From assembly GCA_052324925.1 (NCBI GenBank), contig JBQPRE010000001.1: DNA of 64,000 bases; one strand, written 5' to 3'. Numbering within the stretch: the first letter of the stretch is position 1; each line of letters begins with the position of its first letter. The position numbers and the translations under genes are program-made. Below are positions 53,394 to 61,989 of the stretch, one piece after another. The notes below the pieces were generated by a model, which saw only the letters and a list, made by a program, of their open reading frames with translations, was not told where the DNA came from and ran no database searches. This DNA comes from Flavimobilis sp052324925. GTDB taxonomy: Bacteria; Actinomycetota; Actinomycetes; Actinomycetales; Cellulomonadaceae.

Positions 53394-53867
53394 TCAGCCC
53401 TGGAGGTTCCCGAGGAGGCTCTCGAGCTCGGCCTCGACCTTCGCGAGCGCCTCGTTCGCCGCCTTCCCGGCGGCCGAGTCGTCCTTCTCCAGGCGCTCAC
53501 GGGCCGCGTCGAGGTCAGCCTTCGCCTTGTCGAGCGCCTCGCGAGCGTCGGCGACCTTTGCCTCCGCGTCGCCCTTCGCGGACTGAGCCACCCCGAGCGC
53601 CGAGCGGGCCTGCTCGGCTGCACCCTGCGCCTCGCCGACCGCCTTCTCCGCGAGGCCTCGTGCCTCGCCGGTCAGACCCTCAAGACCCGCGCGGGCCTCG
53701 TCAGCCTTCGCGGCGAGCTCCTTGGCGCGTTGCGTGCCCGAGTCGATCATCTGCTTGAGCTGGTCGCCCGACGGTAACGTCACCGACCCGTCGTCGGAGC
53801 ATCCGGCGAGCACGGACGCACCGAGCATCGCGGCGACGGCGAGAGCGGTGAGACGACGGGCGGTCAT
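53394..53867 (-). CDS. Coiled-coil lipoprotein
   Basis: A 157-aa predicted lipoprotein. The signal peptide ends with lipobox LAGC (Cys23). The mature part is an Ala/Glu/Lys-rich heptad region from about residue 35 to the end, predicted to be one long coiled coil. No enzymatic motif is seen. Start ATG at 53867 is followed by MTARR, the normal n-region. It may be a cell-envelope spacer; function unknown. It lies upstream of hrpA on the same strand, 55 bases away. Confidence 0.82.
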   Translation of the reverse strand: MTARRLTALAVAAMLGASVLAGCSDDGSVTLPSGDQLKQMIDSGTQRAKELAAKADEARAGLEGLTGEARGLAEKAVGEAQGAAEQARSALGVAQSAKGDAEAKVADAREALDKAKADLDAARERLEKDDSAAGKAANEALAKVEAELESLLGNLQG

Positions 53868-54008
53868 GGGTCCTCCGTGAAGTGTGGGGGCGTGACGGTC
53901 CCGAGCCTAGTCGGGGGCACCGACACTGGCGCAGAACGCCCGCGGAGATTCAGCGCACCTCGAGCCGGAGCCATGTGTTCCGGACGCGGACGGGGCAGGA
54001 TGGTGCAC

Positions 54009-54860
54009 ATGAGCGTCGACCGCCCCGTCACCTATGCCCGCACGGGCCAGCGCTGCACGCCGCCCGCGCCGGGGGACGCGACCGTCGGGCTGCTGCTCCT
54101 CGTGCTGCCGCTGCTCGCGCTCGTCGTGTGGGTGAAGGACGAGGACTCGGAGCTGACGAAGGGGTGGCTGCTCGCGTTCGCCATCGTCTACGCAGCTGGC
54201 GTGACGATCGCACTGCGCGGGTTCACGTCCGACGCGTCGCCGCTGCGCATGGACCGGCGCTTCGTGCCGATGCGATTCCTCGTCCTTGCCGGCGTGTGGG
54301 CGGTCGGGCTGCCGTGGGGCGTCGCGATGCTGCTCGCGCCCGGGACGGCCGCGGCCCAGGAGGCCGCGACCCGAGGCGAGATTCTCGGGACGCCGACGCC
54401 CACCGCGACCGCGTCCGACGGGTCACTGCTGCCCGTCGAGCCGCCGTCGGACCTCGAGCTGTGGGTCGCGTCGGGCGGGACCGTCATGTACGGGCAGGTT
54501 GTCCTCATGCTCGCGTTCGCGGCGTTCGTCGTGCTCGTCGCGCTGTTCGTGCGGGCGCGTCGGGCGCAGCTCGCGCAGTTCCCGCGCATCCCACAGGACC
54601 CTCGCGCCGACGAGACAGAGATAGGCGCGCGTGCGGGGGACCGCGCGGGGGACACAGCCGGCGCACCCGCGGGTGGGCTGGACCTGGACCTGGACCCGGA
54701 CCCGGACCCGGACCTGGACCCGGACCCGGATCGGGACCCGGATCGGGAACGGGATGGGGATCGGGACCGGGATGGGAACGGGGATCGGGACCGGGATCGG
54801 GATCGGGACGGGGATAGGGACCGGGGCCGGGATGGGGATCGTCGAGGATACGACGCATGA
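54009..54860 (+). CDS. Four-helix membrane protein with Asp/Arg/Pro repeat tail
   Basis: A 283-aa protein I do not recognise. Hydrophobic segments lie at about residues 24-42, 53-70, 82-103 and 158-178. From about residue 222 the chain becomes a repetitive tail of Asp-Pro, Asp-Arg and Asp-Gly pairs (DPDPDPDLDPDPDRDPDR type), encoded by a hexanucleotide repeat. CAGGAT at 53996-54001 ends seven bases before the ATG at 54009, favouring that start over ATG 54000. The stop overlaps the YbaK-like start (ATGA). The repeat could change length by slippage without frameshift. Confidence 0.75.
   Translation: MSVDRPVTYARTGQRCTPPAPGDATVGLLLLVLPLLALVVWVKDEDSELTKGWLLAFAIVYAAGVTIALRGFTSDASPLRMDRRFVPMRFLVLAGVWAVGLPWGVAMLLAPGTAAAQEAATRGEILGTPTPTATASDGSLLPVEPPSDLELWVASGGTVMYGQVVLMLAFAAFVVLVALFVRARRAQLAQFPRIPQDPRADETEIGARAGDRAGDTAGAPAGGLDLDLDPDPDPDLDPDPDRDPDRERDGDRDRDGNGDRDRDRDRDGDRDRGRDGDRRGYDA
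54681..54843 (+). repeat. Degenerate hexanucleotide (GGAyCC/GGATCG-type) microsatellite in coding sequence
   Basis: About 27 successive six-base units, first GGACCT/GGACCC and later GGATCG/GGACCG/GGATGG, encode the charged tail of the preceding membrane protein. Because the period is six, unit gain or loss keeps the frame. Confidence 0.85.
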
Positions 54861-55333
54861 CCGCCTCTCCCGACGGCGCCTCCCGCGCCCGCGCGGCCCT
54901 CGAAGCGGCCGGCCTCACCTTCACGATCACGACGCACGGGCGCGTGTCCTCGCTCGCGGAGGCCGCCGCGGCTCGCGGCGTGGAACCGTCGGGCATCGTC
55001 AAGACGCTCGTGGTGCGGCGGGGGGAGGGCGACTTCCTTCTCGTCCTCGTCCCCGGCGACCGGCAGATCTCCTGGCCCAAGCTGCGCGAGCTGCTCGGCG
55101 TCACGCGCATGTCGATGCCCGACGCCACGACGGCGTTCGAGGTCACCGGCTATGAACGCGGCACGATCACCCCGTTCGGCTCGACGACTGCCTGGCCCGT
55201 CGTCGCCGACACGCGGGTCGTCGGACAGGTGTCGATCGGCGCAGGTGCGCACGGCACAGCCGCGACCGTCGACGGGGCGGACCTCGTGCGCGTGCTCGCC
55301 GCGACCGTCGCGGACGTCACGGACCCCGCCTGA
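54857..55333 (+). CDS. YbaK/EbsC-family aminoacyl-tRNA deacylase-like protein
   Basis: A 158-aa single-domain protein of the YbaK/ProX editing fold. SLAEAAAARGVEPSGIVKTLVVR contains the conserved Lys (Lys49) that positions the tRNA 3' end. GDRQISWPKLRELLG and FEVTGYERGTITPFG complete the family pattern. YbaK hydrolyses Cys-tRNAPro; other members have different editing substrates. Its start overlaps the upstream membrane-protein stop by four bases. A family A repeat cluster follows. Confidence 0.9.
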   Translation: MTASPDGASRARAALEAAGLTFTITTHGRVSSLAEAAAARGVEPSGIVKTLVVRRGEGDFLLVLVPGDRQISWPKLRELLGVTRMSMPDATTAFEVTGYERGTITPFGSTTAWPVVADTRVVGQVSIGAGAHGTAATVDGADLVRVLAATVADVTDPA

Positions 55334-55383
55334 CCGAGCCGGCGTGACCGAGCCGGCCTGAGCGAGCGGGTCTGAGCGAGCTG

Positions 55384-55699
55384 CTTGCGTCCAGGCACCC
55401 CTCGGGGGTGCCTCGGCGCAGTCTTCTCGTCTACGTCGGCGAGTACGTTGCGTGTCGGCACCTCCTGGGGGTGCATGGACGCAGCTAAGCGGGCGCGGAC
55501 TTCGGCGCGGGCGGGGCTTCGTCCCTCGGCGCAGTTTCCTCGTCCACGTCTGCGAGTACGTTGCGTGTCGGCACCCCCTGGGGGTGCGTGGACGCAGCTA
55601 AGCGGGCGCGGCCTTCGGCGCAGACGTGGGCGCAGTCTTCTCGTCCACGCCTGCGAGTACGTTGCGTGTCGGCACCTCCTGGGGGTGCATGGACGCAGC
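55384..55699. repeat. Family A palindromic repeats, locus 3
   Basis: Four units: 55384-55420 (AGGCACCCC-TCG-GGGGTGCCT, a perfect 9-bp stem), 55447-55484, 55560-55598 and 55661-55699 (each GTTGCGTGTCGGCACC..GGGGGTGC..GGACGCAGC). The spacers also repeat (CTAAGCGGGCGCGG and CTCGTCCACG..TGCGAGTAC), giving a tandem period of about 101-113 bp. It fills most of the 483-bp gap between two genes in the same direction. The remaining 55700-55803 is GC-rich spacer, and TAGCGT (55804-55809) before sbcD is a probable -10. Confidence 0.88.
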
Positions 55700-55816
55700 T
55701 AAGCGGGCGCGGACTTCGGCGCAGCCCTCGGCGCGGCCTCCGGCGCGGGCGGGACCTCGTCCCTCGGCGCACGGCGCCGTCCGGAAATGTCTGTGGCTCG
55801 GGGTAGCGTGCGGCGC

Positions 55817-57016
55817 ATGCGGATCCTCCACACCTCCGACTGGCACCTCGGGCGCACGCTGCACGGCGTCGACCTGCTCGGGCACCAGGCCGAGTTCCTC
55901 GACCACCTCGTCGGGGTCGTCCGTGAGCGTGAGGTTGACGCGGTCGTCGTCGCGGGTGACGTCTACGACCGCGCGATCCCGCCTGTCGAGGCCGTCCGCA
56001 TGCTCTCCGACGTGCTGCGACGCCTCTCCGAGGTGACGCAGGTCGTCCTCACCCCCGGCAACCACGACTCCGCGACGCGCCTCGGCTTCGGGGCTGAGCT
56101 CATGCGCGACGGCCTCCACGTGCGCGCGTCGGTCGCGGACGTCGGTGCGCCCGTCGTCCTGCGTGACCGCGACGGCGGCGTGGGCGCGTACGTCTACGCA
56201 CTGCCGTACCTCGACCCCGACGACGCTCGCCACCGGCTCGCCGAGCCCGGTGATGAGCCGCTCGCCCGGTCGCACGAGGCCGTGACGGCCGCCGCGACCG
56301 CCCGGGTGCGCGCAGACCTCGACGCGCGGCGCGCCGCCGATCCCGCGCGGGTTCCGGCCGTGCTCATCGCCCACACGTTCGTCGTCGGCGGCGAGGCGAG
56401 CGAGTCCGAGCGGGACATCCGCGTCGGCGGCGTCGACAACGTGCCCGCCGGGGTACTGCGTGGGGTGGACTACGTCGCGCTGGGGCACCTCCACGGCCCG
56501 CAGCGCGTCCCCGTTGCCGACGGGCCCGGCGGTACGCGCACCGTCGCTCGCTACTCAGGGTCGCCGCTCGCTTACTCCTTCTCCGAGAAGGACCACCGCA
56601 AGTCGACCGTCCTCGTCGAGCTCGGCTCCGACGGCGTCGTCGGCGAGCCCGTGCTCGTGCCCGCACCCGTGCCGCGCCGGCTCGCCGACGTGCGCGGCAC
56701 GTTCGACGAGGTCACGGGCGCGCTCGGTGCGGCGCACGCCGCGGACTGGGTGCGTGTCACCGTCACCGACGCGCAGCGTCCCGAGCACCTCGTCGCGCGC
56801 GTCAAGGACGTCATGCCGCACGCGCTCGTCATCCTCCACGACCCGCCCGAGCGCGGCGCGGCCTCCGGCCCGCGCACCGTCACCGCCGCCTCCGACCCCT
56901 TCGACGTGTGCTGCGACTTCGTCGAACACGTCCGCGGCGGTGCGCCTGACGACGCCGAGCAGGCCGTCCTCCGGGACGCGCTCGAGGCCGCGCAGCGCAC
57001 GGAGGTGAGCGCCTGA
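55817..57016 (+). CDS. sbcD: Exonuclease SbcCD subunit D
   Basis: Nuclease subunit of the SbcCD (Mre11-Rad50-like) complex that opens DNA hairpins and processes ends. It is 399 aa. Phosphoesterase motifs are HTSDWHLGRTL, VVAGDVYDRAIP, TPGNHDSATRLG and the late ALGHLHGPQ, which provide the metal ligands. ATG 55817 is seven bases after a TAGCGT box, giving a leaderless start; ATG 55787 is less likely. The stop overlaps the sbcC start (TGATG). SbcCD cleaves long palindromes, so its position right beside a palindromic repeat cluster is notable. Confidence 0.95.
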   Translation: MRILHTSDWHLGRTLHGVDLLGHQAEFLDHLVGVVREREVDAVVVAGDVYDRAIPPVEAVRMLSDVLRRLSEVTQVVLTPGNHDSATRLGFGAELMRDGLHVRASVADVGAPVVLRDRDGGVGAYVYALPYLDPDDARHRLAEPGDEPLARSHEAVTAAATARVRADLDARRAADPARVPAVLIAHTFVVGGEASESERDIRVGGVDNVPAGVLRGVDYVALGHLHGPQRVPVADGPGGTRTVARYSGSPLAYSFSEKDHRKSTVLVELGSDGVVGEPVLVPAPVPRRLADVRGTFDEVTGALGAAHAADWVRVTVTDAQRPEHLVARVKDVMPHALVILHDPPERGAASGPRTVTAASDPFDVCCDFVEHVRGGAPDDAEQAVLRDALEAAQRTEVSA

Positions 57017-60000
57017 TGCGCCTCCACACCCTCACGTTCCAGGCCGTCGGTCCCTACCCCGACCGCCACACGATCAACTTCGTGCGCCTCGGCGCGAGCG
57101 GTCTCTACCTGCTCGAAGGCCCGACGGGCGCCGGCAAGTCGACGATCATCGACGCGATCGTCTACGCGCTCTACGGCAAGGTCGCCGCCGACGCCGCGAG
57201 CGACGACCGGCTCCGCTCCACGCACGTCGGGCCTGGCACCGAGTCGTACGTCGACCTCGTCCTCGAGACCGGAGCAGGCCTCTATCGCGTGCGTCGCAGC
57301 CCCGCGTACGACCGTCCCAAGCAGCGCGGCAACGGCACGACGAGGCAGCAGGCGACCGCCAAGCTCTGGGAGCTGTCCACGACCGACCTCGATGCCCTCG
57401 ACCTCGACCGCGACCTCGGCGACCAGACCCCGGGCACGTTCCTCTCCGGGCGCGCCGACGAGGTCGGCACCGAGATGACGCGGATCGTCGGGCTCACCCG
57501 TGAGCAGCTCGTCCAGACGATCGTTTTGCCGCAGGGCGAGTTTGCGAGCTTCCTCCGGGCCAGGCCCGAGGACCGCTCCACGCTCCTCCAGAAGGTCTTC
57601 GGAACCGAGATCTACCAGCGTGTCCAGAGCGGGCTCGTCGACGCCCGCAAGGCTGCGCTCGCCTCCCGCAAGGACTCTGACGCCCAGATCACCCTCGCCG
57701 TCGCAGCGTTCGCGAGCGGCCTCGACGAGGCTGCCGCCGCCGAGCTGCGCGCGCTCGCTGCCGCGCCCGACTCCTCCGAGGCGCTCCTCGCGCTCGTCGC
57801 CGCGCACCAGGCCCGCCTCGAGACCGAGCACGGCCTCGCGCTCGCCGCACGCGACACCGCCACGGCCACGCACACCGAACGCGAGGGGGTTGCCCGGCTC
57901 GCGCGATCCGCGCTCGCGCTCGTCACGCGGCGCGAGTCCGCTGCCAGGCGTCTCGCCGAGCTTGACGCGCGTGCTGAGCAGCAGGCCCACGACGTCGCGC
58001 GTCTTGCCGCTGCCCGACGAGCCGCGAGCGTCGTCGCCCGGCTCGACGACGTGGAGAAGACCACGACCGCGCACGCCGCTGCGACGCATGCGCACGACGA
58101 CACCCTCACGAGCGCACGCGAGCACCCCGTCGTCGCCGCGCTCCTCACCGCCCCCGACGCTGACGCCGCAGTGCTGGCCGCCGCGCGTCGCACCGCTGCC
58201 ACCAAGCTCGAGCATCTCGTCGAGCTCGAGGCAGGACTCACGGAGCGAGCAGCGACGCTTGAGACACGTGTCGTAGCGCTCGCGCGCCAGCGTGCGACCG
58301 CCGAAGCCGACGCCGCAGCGCTCGCCGCACGCCCCACCGAGCGCGCCGCGCTCGCTGAACGCCTCGGTGAGGCGCAGCAGGGCGCCGCGCTCGTCCCACA
58401 GCGCGAGGCCGACCACACCGCAGCGCTCGCCGCCCGACGCGCGGTCGACGCGCTCGCCGCCCATGACCAGCGCATCGCCGAGGCCGACACCGTCCTCGCC
58501 AACCGCCTCGCGGCCGCCAGAAGCTCCGTCGAGCGTGAAGCAGCGTTGCGCCTCGCACGGATCGACGGAATCGCGGGCGAGCTTGCGCGCGACCTCGTCG
58601 ACGGCACGCCGTGCGTCGTGTGCGGGGCGACCGACCATCCCGCCCCCGCACCGCGCGGGGACGACCACGTCTCGCCCGAACAGGTCGAAGCCGCAGCTGA
58701 CGCCCGGGTCGCAGCCGAGGCGCAGGCCCAGGAGGCGCGCGACGCACGCTCCGCACTCGACGCCGAGCGTGCGACGCTCGTCGAACGCACCGGCGGGCTC
58801 ACCGCCGTCGACGCGGACGGTGCCGTCGACGCGGCGGCCGCGGCGCTCGCCGCCGCGACCGTCGCCGCGCGCGACGTCGAGACCCTCACTCGGCAGATCG
58901 CCGACCACGACGTCACAACCAACGCCCTGCGCACCACGGTCGACGCCGAACGCGACGCCGCGAACACCGCCGAGGCCGCGATCGAGGCCGATCGAGCCAA
59001 CCTCGTCGCCGACACGGACAAGGTCGCCGCGGCATGCGCTGAGCATGCCGCACCGGACGCAGAACCACCGACGCTTGCCGCCGTTCATGACGACCTCGTC
59101 GATCAGGAGGAGCATCTCGCAGCGGTCGCCGCCGCCCGATCCGCTGCAGAGCTCGCCGCCGGAGCGCTCGATGCCGCTCGGATCGCGCTCGCGACCGCGC
59201 TCGCCGAGGCCGAGCTCGGCGACGCCGACGAAGCCCGGGCCGCTGTCCTCGACCGCACATCGGTCCAGGCCCTCGAGTCGTCGACCACGCTCTACGACCA
59301 GCAGGTCGCCGCGGAACGCGCGGCACTCGCCGAGCCCGAGATCGCAGCGCTCCCCGCCGAGGTCGACACCGCCACCGCAACCGCAACGCTCGCGGCCGCC
59401 GAGGCCGCTCTCGACGAGACCCGCGCACGACGCGACGCAGCCGTCGCCGCCGCCGCCACCGCGGACGGCGCACACACCCGCGCCCGCAGCGGCGTCGCCG
59501 ACGTCGTCGCGGCCGTCACCGTCGCCGCAGGCACCCACGCATCGACGGCCCCCATCATCCGCATGGCCAACCTCGCCGACGCGTCGACGTCCGACAACGC
59601 CGCGGCACTCACCCTCTCGACGTACGTCCTCGCGCGCCGCTTCGACGAGGTGCTCGACGCCGCCAACGATCGGCTCCGCCAGATGTCCTCCGGCCGCTAC
59701 GAGCTGCGCCGCTCCGACGCTAAGGAGAAGGGTGGAGGGCGCAGGCTCGGCCTCGCGCTGCGCGTGCGCGACCACAAGACTGAGGACGACCGCGAACCCA
59801 CCACGCTCTCGGGCGGTGAGACGTTCTACGTGTCGCTGTGCCTCGCGCTCGGCCTCGCCGATGTGGTCACCGCCGAGGCCGGCGGCATCGACCTCGGCAC
59901 GCTCTTCGTCGACGAAGGCTTCGGATCCCTCGACCCGGACACGCTCGAGCTCGTCATGACCGAGCTCAGCCACCTCCAGGCCGGCGGACGCACCGTGGGC

Positions 60001-60105
60001 GTCGTCTCTCACGTCGACGCGATGAAGCAGGCGATCGCGGACCGCATCTCCGTGACGCGTCGCCCCGACGGCTCCTCGACCCTCGACGTCATCGCAGGAG
60101 GCTGA
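57016..60105 (+). CDS. sbcC: Exonuclease SbcCD subunit C
   Basis: SMC-like ATPase subunit, 1029 aa. Walker A is GPTGAGKST (near residue 35). Two long Ala/Glu/Arg-rich coiled-coil arms flank a zinc hook CVVC (Cys533, Cys536) at the middle. The signature LSGGETFYVSLCLALGLADV and Walker B TLFVDEGFGSLD lie at the end. The hook pairs two complexes through zinc. It is coupled to sbcD by a one-base overlap, and a P-loop gene follows after two bases. Confidence 0.96.
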   Translation: MRLHTLTFQAVGPYPDRHTINFVRLGASGLYLLEGPTGAGKSTIIDAIVYALYGKVAADAASDDRLRSTHVGPGTESYVDLVLETGAGLYRVRRSPAYDRPKQRGNGTTRQQATAKLWELSTTDLDALDLDRDLGDQTPGTFLSGRADEVGTEMTRIVGLTREQLVQTIVLPQGEFASFLRARPEDRSTLLQKVFGTEIYQRVQSGLVDARKAALASRKDSDAQITLAVAAFASGLDEAAAAELRALAAAPDSSEALLALVAAHQARLETEHGLALAARDTATATHTEREGVARLARSALALVTRRESAARRLAELDARAEQQAHDVARLAAARRAASVVARLDDVEKTTTAHAAATHAHDDTLTSAREHPVVAALLTAPDADAAVLAAARRTAATKLEHLVELEAGLTERAATLETRVVALARQRATAEADAAALAARPTERAALAERLGEAQQGAALVPQREADHTAALAARRAVDALAAHDQRIAEADTVLANRLAAARSSVEREAALRLARIDGIAGELARDLVDGTPCVVCGATDHPAPAPRGDDHVSPEQVEAAADARVAAEAQAQEARDARSALDAERATLVERTGGLTAVDADGAVDAAAAALAAATVAARDVETLTRQIADHDVTTNALRTTVDAERDAANTAEAAIEADRANLVADTDKVAAACAEHAAPDAEPPTLAAVHDDLVDQEEHLAAVAAARSAAELAAGALDAARIALATALAEAELGDADEARAAVLDRTSVQALESSTTLYDQQVAAERAALAEPEIAALPAEVDTATATATLAAAEAALDETRARRDAAVAAAATADGAHTRARSGVADVVAAVTVAAGTHASTAPIIRMANLADASTSDNAAALTLSTYVLARRFDEVLDAANDRLRQMSSGRYELRRSDAKEKGGGRRLGLALRVRDHKTEDDREPTTLSGGETFYVSLCLALGLADVVTAEAGGIDLGTLFVDEGFGSLDPDTLELVMTELSHLQAGGRTVGVVSHVDAMKQAIADRISVTRRPDGSSTLDVIAGG

Positions 60106-60107
60106 CG

Positions 60108-60779
60108 GTGAGCACCCCTCCGGAGCGCAACCTGCGCATCTTGTGGTTCGTCGGCGCAAGCGGCTCGGGAAAGTCCGACGCGTCGTACTGGACGTACTCG
60201 ACGCTCCTCGAACGCGGCATACACGCTGCCCGTATCGACACTGACGACCTCGGCATGTGCCGGCCCGCGCCCGCCGACGACAGCGCCAACTTCCGCGTCA
60301 AGGCCGCCGGCCTCGCCGCGATGATCGGCGTCTACCGCGCTCACGGAGCCGATGCCGTCGTCGTCTCAGGGTGCGTCAGCACCGGCGCGCAGGCTGCGCT
60401 CCACACCGACCTCGTGCCCGGTGCCGACTGGACGATCGTCCGCCTCCACGTCGACGCCGCAACGCGACGCGAACGCCTCGCCGCCCGCGAGCGAGCTCGA
60501 CAACGAGACGACGCATGGATCGACGCGATGTACGCGAGCTCCCTTCGCGACGACGACGAGCTCGACGCAGCAGGCCAGGGGACTGCCCCCTTCTACGACC
60601 ACCGTATCGACGTCACACACCTTGACCGCGCCGCCGTCGCGACGCACGTCCTCGCCGTCACCGGGTGGCCGGGCGACCCGGTGATGGCGGTAGCGCCCAC
60701 TCGCCAACGACCCGAGTCGTACGACCGGGCCCGGCGGTCAACCTCCGGGTGGACGCCACCCCCGCGACCAACGCCCTAA
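60108..60779 (+). CDS. P-loop nucleoside/small-molecule kinase-like protein
   Basis: A 223-aa ATP-binding protein. Walker A is VGASGSGKSD at about residues 15-24, and IDTDDLGMC follows after the first helix, as in adenylylsulfate- and gluconate-kinase-like folds where an Asp contacts the acceptor. AATRRERLAARERAR is a lid-like region near 120-135. The start GTG at 60108 is two bases after the sbcC stop. I do not know its substrate. Position in the sbcDC operon may be only convenience or may mean a role in nucleotide metabolism. Confidence 0.75.
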   Translation: MSTPPERNLRILWFVGASGSGKSDASYWTYSTLLERGIHAARIDTDDLGMCRPAPADDSANFRVKAAGLAAMIGVYRAHGADAVVVSGCVSTGAQAALHTDLVPGADWTIVRLHVDAATRRERLAARERARQRDDAWIDAMYASSLRDDDELDAAGQGTAPFYDHRIDVTHLDRAAVATHVLAVTGWPGDPVMAVAPTRQRPESYDRARRSTSGWTPPPRPTP

Positions 60780-60788
60780 CCTCCCCGC

Positions 60789-61289
60789 ATGAGAGTCTTC
60801 CGCCGTTGTGTCGCGGTCTTCGTCGTCGCACTCGTCGCCGTCGTCGTCGTCGCCGTCACCATGAAGTCCACGACAGCGGGCTCGACCGACCCCACCGGCG
60901 AACCGACCGCGCAGACCGCGCAGACCGCAGCCAACGGTCGCCTCCCGCAGGACGACCTCGCCCTCATCTGCGAGGGTCACGCCCTGCGTCGCGATGCCGC
61001 TACCGCCTTCGAGTCCCTGCGGAGCGCCGCCGCAGACGCGGGCGTGACCTGGACCATCAACTCCGCCTACCGCGACTACGACACGCAGCTGCAGATGGTC
61101 GAGAAGTACGGCCTCCTCGCCGACGGTGGCCGCGCCGCCCCACCCGGTGAGTCCGACCACGGCCTCGGCCTCAGCGTCGACCTCACGCTCGACTGGGACG
61201 AGGTCGAATGGATGCGCGCGCACGCAGCGGCTCACGGGTTCGTCGAGACCATCGCGGACGAACCCTGGCACTGGACCTACCGGCCCTGA
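60789..61289 (+). CDS. M15-family D-Ala-D-Ala carboxypeptidase (VanY-like), membrane anchored
   Basis: A 166-aa peptidase. A signal peptide or N-terminal anchor occupies residues 1-26, and a Thr/Ala-rich linker follows to about 50. The VanY zinc-peptidase motifs are NSAYRDYDTQ, SDHGLGLSVDL (His and Asp zinc ligands) and EPWHWTY (third His). It should trim peptidoglycan stem peptides outside the cell. TAACCT (60777-60782) ends six bases before the ATG, so it probably has its own leaderless promoter. Confidence 0.9.
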   Translation: MRVFRRCVAVFVVALVAVVVVAVTMKSTTAGSTDPTGEPTAQTAQTAANGRLPQDDLALICEGHALRRDAATAFESLRSAAADAGVTWTINSAYRDYDTQLQMVEKYGLLADGGRAAPPGESDHGLGLSVDLTLDWDEVEWMRAHAAAHGFVETIADEPWHWTYRP

Positions 61290-61292
61290 AAG

Positions 61293-61339
61293 CCGTCCGG
61301 TCAGCGTGCCGTCCGGTCAGCGTGCCGTCCGGTCAACGG
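61293..61339. repeat. 16-bp tandem repeat between convergent genes
   Basis: GCCGTCCGGTCAGCGT occurs twice exactly and a third time with changes (..GGTCAACGG), bridging the M15 stop and the exonuclease stop. The third copy lies inside the end of the exonuclease gene. Confidence 0.75.
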
Positions 61340-61950
61340 GCCGCGCGTGCGAGCGTGCGCGGCGGGTGCGGTGCCGTGAGCAGAGAGAACAGGTCGTCGG
61401 GGCGTCTGCCGGCGCTGGCTGCAGCGACGATGTGCGCCCACGGCGGCGCACCGCGATGGTGGCGCAGGTAGAACGCGAACAGCTCGGCGGTCGCCAACGT
61501 GTCACCGAGCGCCGAGTGCGCATGAGTGTTGACGATGCCCGCCTGCTCGCAGCAGATCGCAAGCGTCCGCTTCGGCCCGGGAAGGTAGTCGGGCGCGAGC
61601 CGCTGCGTGCACAGCGTCCCGCCGAGCGTGAACGGCTCGTTCACCGCCTCGAGCTCCGCGGTGAGGAAGCGGAGGTCGAAGTCGATGTTGTGCCCGACGA
61701 CGACGTGCCCGGCGAGCAGGCCCGTCACGTGCGAGGCGACCTCGCTGAACTCGGGCGCGCCCGCCACGTCGGCTGCCGTGATGCCGTGCACGTGCGTCGC
61801 ACCCACGCTCCGGCGCGGATTGAGGAGCGTCTCCCACGTGTCGACCACGTCCCCGCTGTCGTCCAGACGGACGACGGCGATCTCGAGCACGCGGTCCCCG
61901 GTGCGGGGCGAGAATCCAGTGGTCTCGGTGTCGATCACGGCGTAGGGCAC
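61333..61950 (-). CDS. DEDDh 3'-5' exonuclease (DnaQ/PolC-epsilon-like)
   Basis: A 205-aa exonuclease. ExoI is VIDTETTGFSP (Asp/Glu), ExoII is VGHNIDFDLRFL (Asp), and ExoIII is HSALGDTLATAEL (His and Asp), so all DEDDh residues are present. GTG 61950 is six bases after a CAGGAT box, fitting a leaderless start; the frame remains open upstream through a 9-bp tandem repeat but that part is not credible. It may proofread or trim DNA ends; the partner polymerase is unknown. Confidence 0.9.
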   Translation of the reverse strand: MPYAVIDTETTGFSPRTGDRVLEIAVVRLDDSGDVVDTWETLLNPRRSVGATHVHGITAADVAGAPEFSEVASHVTGLLAGHVVVGHNIDFDLRFLTAELEAVNEPFTLGGTLCTQRLAPDYLPGPKRTLAICCEQAGIVNTHAHSALGDTLATAELFAFYLRHHRGAPPWAHIVAAASAGRRPDDLFSLLTAPHPPRTLARAAR

Positions 61951-61989
61951 GGCCCGATCCTGCCACGAACGGCCTTGCCGGTGGCGGAG

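Noticed and set aside
53345..53623. N-terminal extension of HrpA to 53623.
   Set aside because: That part overlaps the lipoprotein gene antisense-free region in another frame, is Arg/Ser-rich and lacks a start signal. The GTG at 53338 begins a sensible protein.
56572..60159. A 1195-codon open frame antisense to sbcD/sbcC.
   Set aside because: It mirrors the very GC-rich third positions of the Ala/Arg-rich coiled coil of SbcC. The sense frame has complete family motifs.
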